Positions 40,806 through 50,473 are shown, counted from the first letter of the stretch. The stretch is 64,000 bases of DNA from Arthrobacter sp. MN05-02 (GCA_004001285.1 AP018697.1:2604001-2668000); one strand, 5' to 3'. Translations and numbers: made by a program. Notes: a model not told the origin generated them from the sequence alone.

Positions 40806-41741
40806 ATGACACTCCTCCTCGTCGGCGGGGCTGCCCTCGTGATCGGGGCCATCGTCCTGCTCCTGGTGGCGCTCCGGCCCGCCCAGTCCCCGGTTCCCCT
40901 GGACCGGCGCCGGCCGCCCCTGCAGCAGCAGGACTCCCAGCTCTCGCGTTTCGCCGGGGCCGCCGGCCGCGCGATGGACGGGTACCTGCGCCGCCACCCC
41001 AAGCGTTTCCTCGACCGGAACGTCCTCGAGACGGCGGGCATCAAGATCAGCCAGGCCGAGGTCTACCTGCTGGTCGTGCTCGCCGGCATCACCGGCTTCC
41101 TGCTCGGCTGGGCCCTGCTCGCTCCCGTGGTCGGCGTCCTGCTGATGCTGCTCTCCCAAGGGGTGGCGCATTTCATAGTGTCCTTCCGGGCGGGGCGGCG
41201 ACGCCATCGTTTCGACGCCCAACTCGGAGATACGCTCCAACTCCTCACCGGTGGCCTGCGAGCTGGGCACAGTATCCTACGCGCCATCGATGCCGCTGCC
41301 ACGGAAGCCGACAGTCCGACGTCCGAGGAGATGCGCCGCATCATCGCCGAGACGAGTCTCGGGAAGGACCTGCTGGCCTCTCTCGTCGACACCTCGCACC
41401 GCATGCGGAGCGAGGATTTCGAGTGGATCGCCCAAGCCATCCAAATCAATCGTGAGGTGGGCGGGGACCTCGCCGAAGTGCTCGACGAGGTGGGACACAC
41501 CATCCGCGAGCGGACCGAAATCAAGGGGCAAATTAAGGCCCTCGCGGCAGAAGGCAAGTTCTCCGCCTACATACTGGCAGCTCTACCCTTCGGGATCGCA
41601 CTCGTCTTGACGGTAGTGAGCCCGGGATACATAGATGTGCTCTTCATCAAGCCACTGGGCTGGGTCATGCTCGGCGTCGCCGCTGTCATGATGACAATCG
41701 GCGGACTCTGGTTACGCAAAATCATCGACTTGAAGTTTTGA
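40806..41741 (+). CDS. tadB: Tad pilus platform protein TadB
   Basis: This 311-residue inner-membrane protein of the GspF type has an N-terminal helix LVGGAALVIGAIVLLLVAL, a central pair near 85-125 and a C-terminal pair near 255-310. The cytoplasmic T2SSF domain has LGDTLQLLTGGLRAGHSILRAI and EVGGDLAEVLDEVGHTIRER. With TadC it forms the platform on which TadA acts. The start follows the tadA stop by four bases. GC content falls visibly from about 41160 onward. Confidence 0.9.
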   Translation: MTLLLVGGAALVIGAIVLLLVALRPAQSPVPLDRRRPPLQQQDSQLSRFAGAAGRAMDGYLRRHPKRFLDRNVLETAGIKISQAEVYLLVVLAGITGFLLGWALLAPVVGVLLMLLSQGVAHFIVSFRAGRRRHRFDAQLGDTLQLLTGGLRAGHSILRAIDAAATEADSPTSEEMRRIIAETSLGKDLLASLVDTSHRMRSEDFEWIAQAIQINREVGGDLAEVLDEVGHTIRERTEIKGQIKALAAEGKFSAYILAALPFGIALVLTVVSPGYIDVLFIKPLGWVMLGVAAVMMTIGGLWLRKIIDLKF

Positions 41742-41751
41742 GGAAAGCACC

Positions 41752-42633
41752 GTGGACCTGATCCTGCTCACCTCACTGCTGATGGTCTCGGTGCCCATCG
41801 GCTACTTCACGTGGTCTTTGCTCACCTCGGATGCGAGAACGCGGCGCGCAGTTCAGCACAACCTGAACCAGGGTATGGGTTTGACATCCGCCTCTGTCGA
41901 AAGGCCGAACCCTCTGCTTCAGATCGGGCGTCGGGCGACACCACAGGCATACGCGGCGAAGCTCGATTACCTCCTGGCCCTCGCGGGACGACCAGCGTCT
42001 CTCCCCCTGGCGAAGGTCCTTGCGGCCAAGCCGCTTCTCGGATTTGCGGGGGGCATCGCCGGTTTGTTGCTACTGCAGTCCAATGCCAGTGGCACGTTCG
42101 TTTTTCTGGCCATCTTCATCACGATCCTGGGCTACTTCGTCCCGGATCTCCTCCTGTACAGCAGGGGCCAGGAGCGGCAGAAGGCCATGGCCCTCGAGCT
42201 CGCCAACACTCTGGACCAGATGCTGATTTCCGTGGAGGCCGGCTTGGGCTTCGAGAGTGCGATGCAGCGGGCCGGCGAGACCGGCAAGGGGCCTCTCGCA
42301 GACGAGCTCGTGCGGACGTTGCAGGATATGCAGGTGGGTCGTAGCCGGCGCGAGGCCTATCTCGCCATGGCAGACCGCAGTACCATCCCGGAACTCCGCA
42401 GCTTCGTCAAGGCCATCGTGCAGGCCGATGCTTACGGTATCGCGCTCTCCGGGGTGCTCCGCACCCAGGCGAAGGTCATGCGCGTGAAGCGGCGCCAGCG
42501 CGCCGAAGAGAAAGCTATGAAACTACCCGTATCGGTGCTCTTCCCACTGCTGCTGTTCATCTTCCCTGTCCTGTTCATCGTGATCCTGGGCCCTGCGGCA
42601 CTCAACGTCATCGATACCTTCGCAGGCCAATAG
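41752..42633 (+). CDS. tadC: Tad pilus platform protein TadC
   Basis: This 293-residue protein starts at GTG ten bases after tadB. It is a second T2SSF-type membrane protein: an N-terminal helix, a central pair at about 85-130 (LLGFAGGIAGLLLLQ and IFITILGYFVPDLLLY) and a C-terminal helix VLFPLLLFIFPVLFIVILG. The domain has LANTLDQMLISVEAGLGFESAMQRAG. It completes the pilus platform with TadB. Composition is less GC-rich than in the ribosomal and nitrate genes. Confidence 0.9.
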   Translation: MDLILLTSLLMVSVPIGYFTWSLLTSDARTRRAVQHNLNQGMGLTSASVERPNPLLQIGRRATPQAYAAKLDYLLALAGRPASLPLAKVLAAKPLLGFAGGIAGLLLLQSNASGTFVFLAIFITILGYFVPDLLLYSRGQERQKAMALELANTLDQMLISVEAGLGFESAMQRAGETGKGPLADELVRTLQDMQVGRSRREAYLAMADRSTIPELRSFVKAIVQADAYGIALSGVLRTQAKVMRVKRRQRAEEKAMKLPVSVLFPLLLFIFPVLFIVILGPAALNVIDTFAGQ

Positions 42634-42756
42634 GGGCTTTCCCTCAAGAGTGCCGGGACCACTCACCGAATCAGGAGAACAGGAAAGCAATTGCGCAGTT
42701 ATCCCTCAGCATCAGCCGATTCCCGCTCTACCGTCAGCTTCCGGCCGTAGCCTGAC

Positions 42757-43138
42757 ATGGTGCTTCCGAACGCTACCCCGAAGGTCCTGCCACTGGTGGA
42801 CCTCACCGTGCTGTCCCAGCTCGAGCGACAGCTGAACGACCCCCGACCCGCTCGGGCCTTCGCTCGCGACTACATCACGGGCTTCGAGGATCGCTACCTC
42901 CGCCTCTCCAACTCCGTGGGGAACCGGGACCTCCCCCGCCGCCATCGACGCCGCCCTCAGCCTGCGCAACTCGTCCACGATGGTCGGCGCAGCGAGGCTC
43001 TCCGCGATGGCCGCGAGCTTCGAGACCGCTGTCACCTCGGCGGATCTGGACACGGCCCGCAGGGCACTTCCAGCGATCGAGCGCTGCGGCATGGACACCA
43101 TCGACGAACTCGAGTCCCGCTACCTCGCGTCGTTCTGA
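42757..43138 (+). CDS. HPt-like protein without the phospho-histidine, frame broken once in this sequence
   Basis: The gene reads MVLPNATPKVLPLVDLTVL and continues to GNRDLP. One extra C in a run of five (42933-42937) then shifts the frame. After repair it continues AAIDAALSLRNSSTMVGAARLSAMAASFE to ERCGMDTIDELESRYLASF, 126 residues in all; this is the four-helix HPt fold. The helix that should read HxLKGSS reads ALSLRNSS, so the phosphoacceptor His is replaced by Leu. It follows tadC and points at the response regulator gene. It may bind a receiver or kinase without passing phosphate. The fold call is moderate, the lack of His is direct. Confidence 0.65.
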
Positions 43139-43220
43139 GACGTCGTCCTGAGACGTCGTTCTGGGATGCCGGACCCGCAACGTCAGGACGGCAGCGCCGC
43201 CATCGGCGGTACGACGACGC

Positions 43221-44021
43221 TCAGGGACGGGCGGGCGTGAGCCGGTAGCCCACACCGCGCACGGTCTGCAGCCACCGCGGGTTCTTCGGGTCCTCGTCCA
43301 GCTTCCGCCGGAGGTTCCCGATGTGCACCTCGATGGCCCGCTCGTCGGAATCGCTGATGTAGGTGTCCTCGCCGTAGTAGTCCCCACGGACCACCCTCAC
43401 CAGGTCCGCCTTGGTCCTCACGGCCCCGCTGCTCCGCAGCATCTCGGCCAGCAGGTCGAACTCGCTGCGGGTCAGGGGCAGGTCCCGCCCGTCCACGACG
43501 ACGGTGCGGGCGGCGGCGTTCAGCGCCAGTCCGTTGTGTTCGAGGACCGGGGACGGCTCCGGGGCCGGCGCTGGAGCAGCGGGAGCGGCCGGAGCAGCAG
43601 CCGCGGGAACCGACATCGCCGCCGGGGAGACCGCCACCGGTTCGGGGACCGCACGGGGACGTCGGAGCATGGCGGCGATCCGGGCGCGGAGCTCCCGCGG
43701 GCGGAAAGGCTTCGTCAGGTAGTCGTCGGCCCCGGACTGCAGGGCGGTGAGCGTGTCCAGCTCGTCCCCGCGTGACGTCAGCATCACCACGTAGCAGTTG
43801 CTGGAACTCCGGATGCGCCGCAGGACCTCGTACCCGTCGATGTCGGGCAGACCCACGTCGACCGTCACCACCGTCGCGTCGTGCGTGCGGACCAGGTCAA
43901 CACCGGCCCGTCCGTTGGGTGCCACATGCACGGTGAACCCCGACTGCTTCAGGACCGCAGCCACGAGATTCCGCACGTCGGCGTCGTCCTCGATGACCAC
44001 TGCAACTCCCGGGTCGCTCAT
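43221..44021 (-). CDS. OmpR-family response regulator
   Basis: This 266-residue protein has a receiver domain with acidic pocket E11-D12-D13, phospho-acceptor D55 in VTVDVGLPDIDG, Thr in MLTSRGD and Lys in YLTKPF. A linker of about 45 residues rich in Ala and Pro follows. The winged-helix trans_reg_C domain ends with EVHIGNLRRKLDEDPKNPRWLQTVRGVGYRL. It is divergent from the kinase gene with about 196 bp between them, and the two should form a pair. The location inside the Tad locus suggests control of pilus genes. Confidence 0.92.
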   Translation of the reverse strand: MSDPGVAVVIEDDADVRNLVAAVLKQSGFTVHVAPNGRAGVDLVRTHDATVVTVDVGLPDIDGYEVLRRIRSSSNCYVVMLTSRGDELDTLTALQSGADDYLTKPFRPRELRARIAAMLRRPRAVPEPVAVSPAAMSVPAAAAPAAPAAPAPAPEPSPVLEHNGLALNAAARTVVVDGRDLPLTRSEFDLLAEMLRSSGAVRTKADLVRVVRGDYYGEDTYISDSDERAIEVHIGNLRRKLDEDPKNPRWLQTVRGVGYRLTPARP

Positions 44022-44217
44022 TCGACTCCCGCCCCCATGTGCCCTGCTCCGAAGCCCGTTCGACTCTTCATGAATTCCATTGTGCCTGCCCCCACGGCGG
44101 ATTTGCGCCGGGTTCCGGTCAAAACGCGGATTGGGCTACATAATGGTAAGCAGTACGTAGGTCTCAGCGTCGGGAAGTTGTTCAGCATGCGGGGTTTCAC
44201 CTTTCCTTGGATAGTGC

Positions 44218-45912
44218 GTGCCTAGGGATGTCAGTGCAGCGTGGCTGCGCGCTACGGCATCGAGGATCACCATCAGTCGTTCATTCGTGCTGTGCCAGAT
44301 CCCCCTCACACTGATCGTCGTGATCCTCGGCGTCACGGCGCCCCTCCTCCGGCCCGGGCTGATGTCCAACCGGACGTTCGAGCTGGGTTTCTCGATGGTC
44401 CTGGTGCTGCTGGCCCTCTGCGTCGTCGTCCCCTGGCGTGAGCTGCCGCCCGGCAGCCTGCTCATCGTCCCGGTGCTCGACTTCGTCGCGATCGCCCTGA
44501 TCCGGGCCGGCGCTTCGGAGACCCAGCCGGCTCTCGGCGTCCTTGCCATCTTTCCCGTCCTCTGGCTCATGCGCTCCTCGCTGCCCACGTGGGCGTCCCT
44601 GTCCCTCACCGTGCTCGGTTCCCTGCTCATCACGGCCTGGCCGTTGTGGGGCACCTTCGACCCCGCGCTCATGCGCTCGTACCTGGGTATCCTGCTGCTG
44701 CCGATCGTCATGCTCTGCATCGGCATCACCGTCCGGGTGATGAGCCTCAACGCGCAGGCACGCGAGATCGAGATCGAACGCAAGGACCGCGAACTCAACG
44801 ACCTCCTGCGGGCCGCGATGGACCGCGAACGCGTCCTGACCGCGATCCTCAACACGGTCGACGTCGGACTCACCGCCGTGGACGCCCACGGCAACACCAC
44901 GCTCACCAATCGGCAGCAGGAACTCTTCAACAGGCTGGCCGCCGGGCACGACGACGACGACGAGGAGCACGGCAACCTGATCTTCGGGCCGGATCGGACC
45001 ACCCCGCTGACCGTGGACAGGCAGCCGATCTACCGTGCACTGACGGGCGAGACCTTCGCCGACCAGCTGATCTGGGTGGGCGACGGGGACGCGCAACGCG
45101 CACTCTCGACCGCCGCCCGCCCCATCAAGGACGCCGACGGCCACCTCACCGGAGCGCTGATCGCCTGCAGTGACGTGACCGAGCTGGTGGAGGCGGTCAC
45201 CGCGAAGGACGCCTTTATCTCGAACATCTCCCACGAGTTCCATGCCCCCCTCACCTCCGTGCTCGGCTACCTCGAACTGGTGCTGGAGGACGAGCACCCC
45301 CTGCCCTCCCACCTCAGGGGCTACGTCGACGTAGCGGGACGCAACGCCGAGCGGGTCCTGCACCTCGTCGCCGACCTGCTCTCCACCGCGGGAGACCGCG
45401 TGCGGGTCCATCCGCGCCCCGTGGACCTTGCAGCCCTGATCGAGATGAGCGTCAGGTCGAACCGGCTGCGGGCGCAGAAGAACAACGTCAAACTCAAGTC
45501 CGACGTGCAGAGCCCCCTCTGGACCCTGATCGATCCCCTCCGGATCTCCCAGGTGCTGGACAACCTGCTCTCCAACGCCATCAAGTACTCCCCCGACGGC
45601 GGCGTGGTGAACGTCCGCGCGGAGGAGACGGAGTCGACGATCGACCTCCACGTCGAGGACAGGGGTATGGGGATGACGGAGCAGGAGGCCCGGCAGGTCT
45701 TCTCCCGCTTCTATCGGACGCCGGGCGCCCGGCGGGCAGACATCGAAGGCGCCGGGCTCGGGCTGGCCATCACGAAGTCGATCGTGGAGAGCCACGGCGG
45801 CTCGATCGACTGCGTCAGTGCGCCCGGCAAGGGCAGCCGTTTCACGGTGACTCTGCCGGCCAACGGCGAAGTGAGCCGCATGCATCATGATTCCCTCGAG
45901 GAGTCCATCTAA
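44218..45912 (+). CDS. Membrane sensor histidine kinase with PAS domain
   Basis: This 564-residue kinase starts at GTG. About six hydrophobic segments fill residues 20-180. A PAS-like domain lies at about 200-320 (ILNTVDVGLTAVDAHGNTTLTN, ending IACSDVTELVE). The HisKA box is NISHEFHAPLTSVLGYLELV with His339. The ATPase domain has N box LDNLLSNAIKYSP, G1 DRGMGM, F box FSRFYR and G2 GAGLGLAITKSIV. It should phosphorylate the divergent regulator. A likely -10 (TACATAAT near 44137) lies in the divergent spacer. Its 3' end overlaps the peptidase gene by 26 bp. Confidence 0.9.
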   Translation: MPRDVSAAWLRATASRITISRSFVLCQIPLTLIVVILGVTAPLLRPGLMSNRTFELGFSMVLVLLALCVVVPWRELPPGSLLIVPVLDFVAIALIRAGASETQPALGVLAIFPVLWLMRSSLPTWASLSLTVLGSLLITAWPLWGTFDPALMRSYLGILLLPIVMLCIGITVRVMSLNAQAREIEIERKDRELNDLLRAAMDRERVLTAILNTVDVGLTAVDAHGNTTLTNRQQELFNRLAAGHDDDDEEHGNLIFGPDRTTPLTVDRQPIYRALTGETFADQLIWVGDGDAQRALSTAARPIKDADGHLTGALIACSDVTELVEAVTAKDAFISNISHEFHAPLTSVLGYLELVLEDEHPLPSHLRGYVDVAGRNAERVLHLVADLLSTAGDRVRVHPRPVDLAALIEMSVRSNRLRAQKNNVKLKSDVQSPLWTLIDPLRISQVLDNLLSNAIKYSPDGGVVNVRAEETESTIDLHVEDRGMGMTEQEARQVFSRFYRTPGARRADIEGAGLGLAITKSIVESHGGSIDCVSAPGKGSRFTVTLPANGEVSRMHHDSLEESI

Positions 45913-46546
45913 GGTGATCCTCGCCCTGACGGCCGCCGTCGTTGCCGTCGTCGCCGCAACGCTGGGCTATGCGTTGTTCCCCCTCGCCGGCAGGGATGCC
46001 CGGATCGACCTGCCCGGGTCCCTCCGCCTGCCCGTGGCACTCCTGACGGGAGCGCTGGCGGGAGGAGGCGCCGTGCTCGTCGGTCCGTCCTGGGATCTCC
46101 CGCTCGTGGCGGTCCTCGCGGCGTTCGGCGTCCTGCTCGGGGCGATCGACGCGCGCTCGAAACTCCTGCCCAACGCGGTCCTGCTGCGGTTCACGGCCGC
46201 GACCGTCCCCCTGGTGCTCCTTGCCGCGATCGGCAGCGGCCGTTGGGGCGGCCTGCTGGGCGCCGTGGCGGGCGGCGCGGGACTCTTCACGGTCTACTTC
46301 GTCCTCGCACTCATCTCCCCGGCCGGCATGGGCATGGGCGACGTCAAGCTTTCCGCCGTCCTCGGTCTCTACGGCGGCTGGGCGGGCGCCGCCGCCTGGA
46401 TGGGCACCCTCCTCGGCGGGTTCCTCCTGGGCGGGCTGGCGGGCGTGGCCGTGCTGCTGCTGCGCCGCGGGTCACGCGGCTCCACCTTCCCCTTCGGCCC
46501 GGGGATGCTGCTCGCCGCCTTCGGGAGTCTCGTGCTGCTGGGGTAG
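45887..46546 (+). CDS. cpaA: Prepilin peptidase, CpaA/TadV type
   Basis: This 219-residue membrane protein of peptidase family A24 removes the Flp leader. The two catalytic Asp residues are D88 in LLGAIDARSKLLPN and D152 in GMGMGDVKLS (GxGD). There are about seven hydrophobic segments and no N-terminal Cys-rich methylase domain, as in TadV/CpaA proteins. The start lies 26 bp inside the kinase gene, so it is probably expressed with that signalling gene and not with the rest of the pilus operon. Confidence 0.9.
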   Translation: MIPSRSPSKVILALTAAVVAVVAATLGYALFPLAGRDARIDLPGSLRLPVALLTGALAGGGAVLVGPSWDLPLVAVLAAFGVLLGAIDARSKLLPNAVLLRFTAATVPLVLLAAIGSGRWGGLLGAVAGGAGLFTVYFVLALISPAGMGMGDVKLSAVLGLYGGWAGAAAWMGTLLGGFLLGGLAGVAVLLLRRGSRGSTFPFGPGMLLAAFGSLVLLG

Positions 46547-46617
46547 TGCGTGCCACCGGCTCGTCCGAAATGCCCGGACGGTGCTCGACCCTCCCCCGGA
46601 TCATCGGGCAGGAGGTC

Positions 46618-47580
46618 TCAGTCGTCGGCGTTCGGACCTGGTGACGCCGGAAGGTGCGCGGCCGTGCGTCGGGACCGGGTCAGCGCTGCGCGTTCGCCCA
46701 GCTGATCGTCGCCGGGATAGGCGATCTCCTCGAGCACGAGCGGGTGCGGAGCGGCCAGGATGGACCGGGCGTCCTTGACCCGCGCCGCGAGCCGTTCGGC
46801 CAGCCAGCTCGGCGGCATCTCCCCCGACCCCACGCGCAGCGTCGACCCGACGAGCGCACGCACCATGTTGTGGCAGAAGGCGTCCGCCTGCACGGTCGCC
46901 GTGATGACGCCGTCGTGCCCCCGGACGAACTCGTAGCGCTGCAGCTCGCGGATGGTGGTGGCACCCTCGCGGGGCTTGCAGAACGCCGCGAAGTCCTGCA
47001 TCCCGAGCAGATACTCTGCTCCCTCATTGAGCAGCGGGACGTCGAGGGGCGCCGGATACCAGAGGGTCGTGTGCCGGCGCAGGGGATCCTGCCCCGACGT
47101 GGTGTCCGCGATCGCGTAGCTGTAGCGGCGCCAGAGCGCGGAGAAGCGTGCGTCGAACCCTGCCGGTGCAGGCCTGGCGGACCGCACGACGACGGCTGGT
47201 ACGGAGTTCCGCACGGACCGGCCACGGCCGGTCGTGCCGTCGGTCAGCACGCGGTTGATCGTGCCCGTCAGGCGGCGCAGGAAGGCATCGGCCGGATCGA
47301 CCCTACGGCCACGCGCCATGCCCTCCCATTCGGTCGCCGTGAGGTCCACGTGGGCCACCTGGCCGCGGGCATGGACGCCGGCGTCGGTCCGGCCGCCCAC
47401 CGTGAGTCGGGCAGGGCGGCGCAGGAGCGTGAAGAGTGCATCCTCGAGAATGCCCTGCACGGTGGTGAACCCGGGCTGGAGGGCCCATCCCGAGAACGGT
47501 CTGCCGTCGTAGGAGATGTCGAGGCGGACACGCAGGAGCCCGCCGTCCCCTGGCAGGACGGCGGGCTCTGGCGTGGTCAT
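46618..47580 (-). CDS. truA: tRNA pseudouridine(38-40) synthase
   Basis: This 320-residue enzyme makes pseudouridine in the anticodon arm of tRNA. The start region RVRLDISYDGRPFSGWALQPG and the catalytic block VGGRTDAGVHARGQV with Asp66 are clear. DARFSALWRRYSYAI and QADAFCHNMVRALVG follow. It is somewhat longer than the E. coli protein because of an insertion around residue 110 and a C-terminal tail. It lies 22 bp after rplQ at the end of the alpha operon, a common place for truA. Confidence 0.95.
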   Translation of the reverse strand: MTTPEPAVLPGDGGLLRVRLDISYDGRPFSGWALQPGFTTVQGILEDALFTLLRRPARLTVGGRTDAGVHARGQVAHVDLTATEWEGMARGRRVDPADAFLRRLTGTINRVLTDGTTGRGRSVRNSVPAVVVRSARPAPAGFDARFSALWRRYSYAIADTTSGQDPLRRHTTLWYPAPLDVPLLNEGAEYLLGMQDFAAFCKPREGATTIRELQRYEFVRGHDGVITATVQADAFCHNMVRALVGSTLRVGSGEMPPSWLAERLAARVKDARSILAAPHPLVLEEIAYPGDDQLGERAALTRSRRTAAHLPASPGPNADD

Positions 47581-47602
47581 GGTGTGCGTCAGGAGTGAAG
47601 AA

Positions 47603-48205
47603 CTACTTCTTCTCGTCCTCGGCGGAACCTTCGACGACGACGACCTCGTCAGCGGCGCCGGCTTCGGCGTCGACCGTGGTCTCCTCGGCGGCGACCTCTT
47701 CGGCGGAAGCTGCCGACTCGGCCGACTCGGCCGAATCTACGGAGTCTGCCGACTCGGGCGAGTCCACGGACTCGGCGACGGGTGCGGCTGCAGCGGCGGG
47801 AGCCGTGGCCTGCTCGGCCTCGGCGACGACGGACTGCTTCGCGGACATGGGCTCCAGCACCAGCTCGATGACGGCCATGGGGGCGTTGTCGCCCTTGCGG
47901 TTGCCGATCTTGGTGATGCGGGTGTAACCACCCTCGCGGTTGGCGACAGCGGGTGCGATGTCCGTGAACAGCTCGTGGACGATGCTCTTGCTGCTGATGA
48001 CGCCGAGGACGCGGCGACGCGATGCGAGGTCACCCTTCTTCGCGAACGTGATGAGACGCTCGGCGTAGGGGCGAAGGCGCTTGGCCTTGGTCACCGTGGT
48101 GGTGATGCGCTTGTGCTCGAACAGTGAGGCGGCCAGGTTGGCGAGCATCAGGCGTTCGTGCGCCGGACCGCCTCCGAGACGTGGGCCCTTGGTGGGTGTG
48201 GGCAT
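47603..48205 (-). CDS. rplQ: 50S ribosomal protein L17 with acidic tail
   Basis: The core (about 1-120) reads [20 protein letters not shown], then [31 protein letters not shown] and [13 protein letters not shown]. Its length matches standard L17. A tail of about 75 residues is rich in Ala, Ser, Asp and Glu and ends AEDEKK; such tails are usual in Arthrobacter-type L17. The protein lies near the exit of the peptide tunnel. It follows rpoA in the alpha operon. Confidence 0.96.
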   Translation of the reverse strand: MPTPTKGPRLGGGPAHERLMLANLAASLFEHKRITTTVTKAKRLRPYAERLITFAKKGDLASRRRVLGVISSKSIVHELFTDIAPAVANREGGYTRITKIGNRKGDNAPMAVIELVLEPMSAKQSVVAEAEQATAPAAAAAPVAESVDSPESADSVDSAESAESAASAEEVAAEETTVDAEAGAADEVVVVEGSAEDEKK

Positions 48206-48269
48206 GATTGTTTCTCCTCATTAGGTGTCCGTCCCGCCGCTTCCCAGCGGCAGGCGGACAGATAGCGTT

Positions 48270-49281
48270 TTAGAGCTCTTCGTCGCCGTAGGCGGCGTCG
48301 TCCTCTTCGATGGCAGCAGCGCGGGCGGCAAGGTCGAACCCGGGAGGGGAATCCTTCAGGGAGAGACCGAGCTCGACGAGCTTCGCCTTGACCTCGTCGA
48401 TGGACTTGGCACCGAAGTTGCGGATGTCCATGAGGTCCGCCTCGGAGCGTGCAACGAGTTCACCCACGGAGTGGATGCCCTCACGCTTGAGGCAGTTGTA
48501 CGAGCGGACCGTCAGTTCGAGGTCCTCGATCGGCAGTGCCATGTCGGCAGCGAGCGCTGCGTCCGTCGGCGACGGACCGATCTCGATGCCCTCGGCGGCG
48601 GTGTTCAGCTCGCGGGCGAGACCGAACAGCTCCACCAGGGTGGTGCCGGCCGAGGCGACGGCGTCGCGCGGGGGCGATGGCGTCCTTCGTCTCGACGTCG
48701 ACGATCAGCTTGTCGAAGTCGGTGCGCTGCTCCACACGGGTCGCTTCCACGCGGAAGGTGACCTTCAGGACCGGCGAGTAGATCGAGTCGACCGGGATGC
48801 GGCCGATCTCGGAGTCGCCGGACTTGTTTTGCGAGGCGGACACGTAGCCGCGGCCACGCTCGATGGTCAGTTCGAGCTCGAACTTGCCCTTCGAGTTGAG
48901 GGTCGCGATGTGGAGGTCCGGGTTGTGGAACTCGACACCAGCGGGGGGCGCGATGTCCGCAGCGGTGACGACGCCGGGGCCCTGCTTGCGCAGGTAGGCA
49001 ACGACGGGCTCGTCGTGCTCCGAGGAGACGGCGAGGTTCTTGATGTTCAGGATGATCTCGGTGACATCCTCCTTCACCCCGGGAACCGTGGTGAATTCGT
49101 GCAGCACGCCGTCGATGCGGATGCTGGTGACTGCTGCACCGGGGATCGAGGAGAGCAGCGTGCGGCGGAGCGAGTTGCCGAGGGTGTAGCCGAAGCCGGG
49201 CTCGAGGGGTTCGATGACGAACCGTGAGCGGTTGTCGGCGACTACTTCTTCAGTCAGGGTGGGGCGCTGTGCAATGAGCAC
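48270..49281 (-). CDS. rpoA: RNA polymerase alpha subunit, frame broken once in this sequence
   Basis: The N-terminal domain begins [20 protein letters not shown], with [20 protein letters not shown] and the dimer and beta-binding parts. At 48670-48674 a run of five G should be four; as given, the frame leaves KDAIAP for an Arg-rich string. One base less gives [22 protein letters not shown]. The C-terminal domain then follows with [38 protein letters not shown], which binds UP elements and activators. The repaired product has 336 residues. The gene is essential, so I treat the break as a sequence error. Confidence 0.95.
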
Positions 49282-49434
49282 TTACATTTCCTTTCAGGAA
49301 GCATCCGCTATATGACGCTTCTGTATGGGCGGGACTGCTGGTGAGCCGGCTCAAAAGCTGCTCGGAACGGCACCGAACCGCGCCCTGCGGGAACCGGTGG
49401 TTCCTGCAAGGCGGTGCGGTGGCCGAAGAGCGGA

Positions 49435-49836
49435 CTAGACGCGGCGGCGCTTGGGCGGGCGGCAGCCATTGTGCGCGCTCGGGGTGACGTCGGAGATGGA
49501 TCCGACCTCGAGGCCGGTGGCCTGCAGCGAGCGGATAGCGGTCTCGCGTCCCGATCCCGGACCCTTGACGAAGACGTCGACCTTCTTGACGCCGTGCTCC
49601 TGGGCGCGCTTGGCAGCGGCCTCTGCAGCCATCTGCGCAGCGAACGGGGTCGACTTGCGTGAGCCCTTGAAGCCGACCTCACCGGCGGAGGCCCAGGAGA
49701 TGACCGCTCCGCTGGGGTCCGTGATGGACACGATGGTGTTGTTGAAGGTGCTCTTGATGTGCGCCTGACCGAGCGCGATGTTCTTCTTGTCCTTGCGACG
49801 CGGCTTACGAACCGCTCCACGAGTCTTGGGGGGCAT
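49435..49836 (-). CDS. rpsK: 30S ribosomal protein S11
   Basis: This 133-residue S11 has [42 protein letters not shown] and ends [18 protein letters not shown]. It is a platform protein of the 30S subunit near the mRNA exit. It lies about 150 bp downstream of rpsM and 150 bp upstream of rpoA, with no rpsD in either gap, as in Streptomyces and relatives. Confidence 0.97.
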   Translation of the reverse strand: MPPKTRGAVRKPRRKDKKNIALGQAHIKSTFNNTIVSITDPSGAVISWASAGEVGFKGSRKSTPFAAQMAAEAAAKRAQEHGVKKVDVFVKGPGSGRETAIRSLQATGLEVGSISDVTPSAHNGCRPPKRRRV

Positions 49837-49987
49837 TACTTCTCCTACGAAGGTATTGGGTAAAGCATTGATCGGCTGATCGGACGAAATCCGAGCCGGT
49901 GGAGGTCCTACGAACAGGGGCCTCCACTGGCGAGGGTCCCCTGGCGTGACGAGCGCTAGCGAGTCACGTTAGGGAGCCAGTGGGGAT

Positions 49988-50365
49988 TTAGCGTCCGACC
50001 TTCTTCTTGCCTGCGACCGTACGCTTCGGACCCTTGCGGGTACGTGCGTTTGTCTTCGTACGCTGTCCACGTACGGGAAGGCCGCGGCGGTGCCGAATGC
50101 CTTCGTAGCTGCCGATCTCCACCTTGCGGCGGATGTCGGCCGCGACCTCGCGGCGGAGGTCACCCTCGACCTTGAAGTTGCCTTCGATGTAGTCGCGGAG
50201 CTGGACCAGCTCGGCGTCGGTGAGGTCCTTGACGCGCGTGTTCGGGGAGATCCCCGTGTCGACGATCGTCTTCTCTGCACGGGTCTTGCCCACGCCGTAG
50301 ATATAGGTAAGCGCGATGACTACCCGCTTTTCGCGGGGGATGTCTACGCCAGCGAGACGTGCCAT
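49988..50365 (-). CDS. rpsM: 30S ribosomal protein S13
   Basis: This 125-residue S13 starts [21 protein letters not shown] and continues [42 protein letters not shown] is the C-terminal signature, whose basic tail contacts tRNA in the P site. It follows rpmJ by about 160 bp; two hairpins occupy that gap. Confidence 0.97.
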   Translation of the reverse strand: MARLAGVDIPREKRVVIALTYIYGVGKTRAEKTIVDTGISPNTRVKDLTDAELVQLRDYIEGNFKVEGDLRREVAADIRRKVEIGSYEGIRHRRGLPVRGQRTKTNARTRKGPKRTVAGKKKVGR

Positions 50366-50432
50366 GGTGGCGGTGCTCCTTTGGTGATACCGGAGGTCTG
50401 AAGCAGGACGTCCGCGGAACAGGTGTTCCGGT

Positions 50433-50473
50433 CCCCGGCCTCCGAGCCGGGGGTGTACATCCCGTCAGGGATG
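50433..50473. other. Two adjacent hairpins between rpmJ and rpsM
   Basis: CCCCGGC/GCCGGGG around a 6-base loop (50433-50452) is followed by CATCCC/GGGATG around GTCA (50458-50473). They lie between two co-oriented ribosomal protein genes. They may be an mRNA processing site, an attenuator, or a translational operator ahead of rpsM. No protein target can be assigned from sequence. Confidence 0.4.

Noticed and set aside
43120..43165. Direct repeat around CTGAGACGTCGT near the end of the HPt gene, considered as an attachment site or repeat array.
   Set aside because: There are only two to three imperfect copies, with no integrase or array structure nearby.
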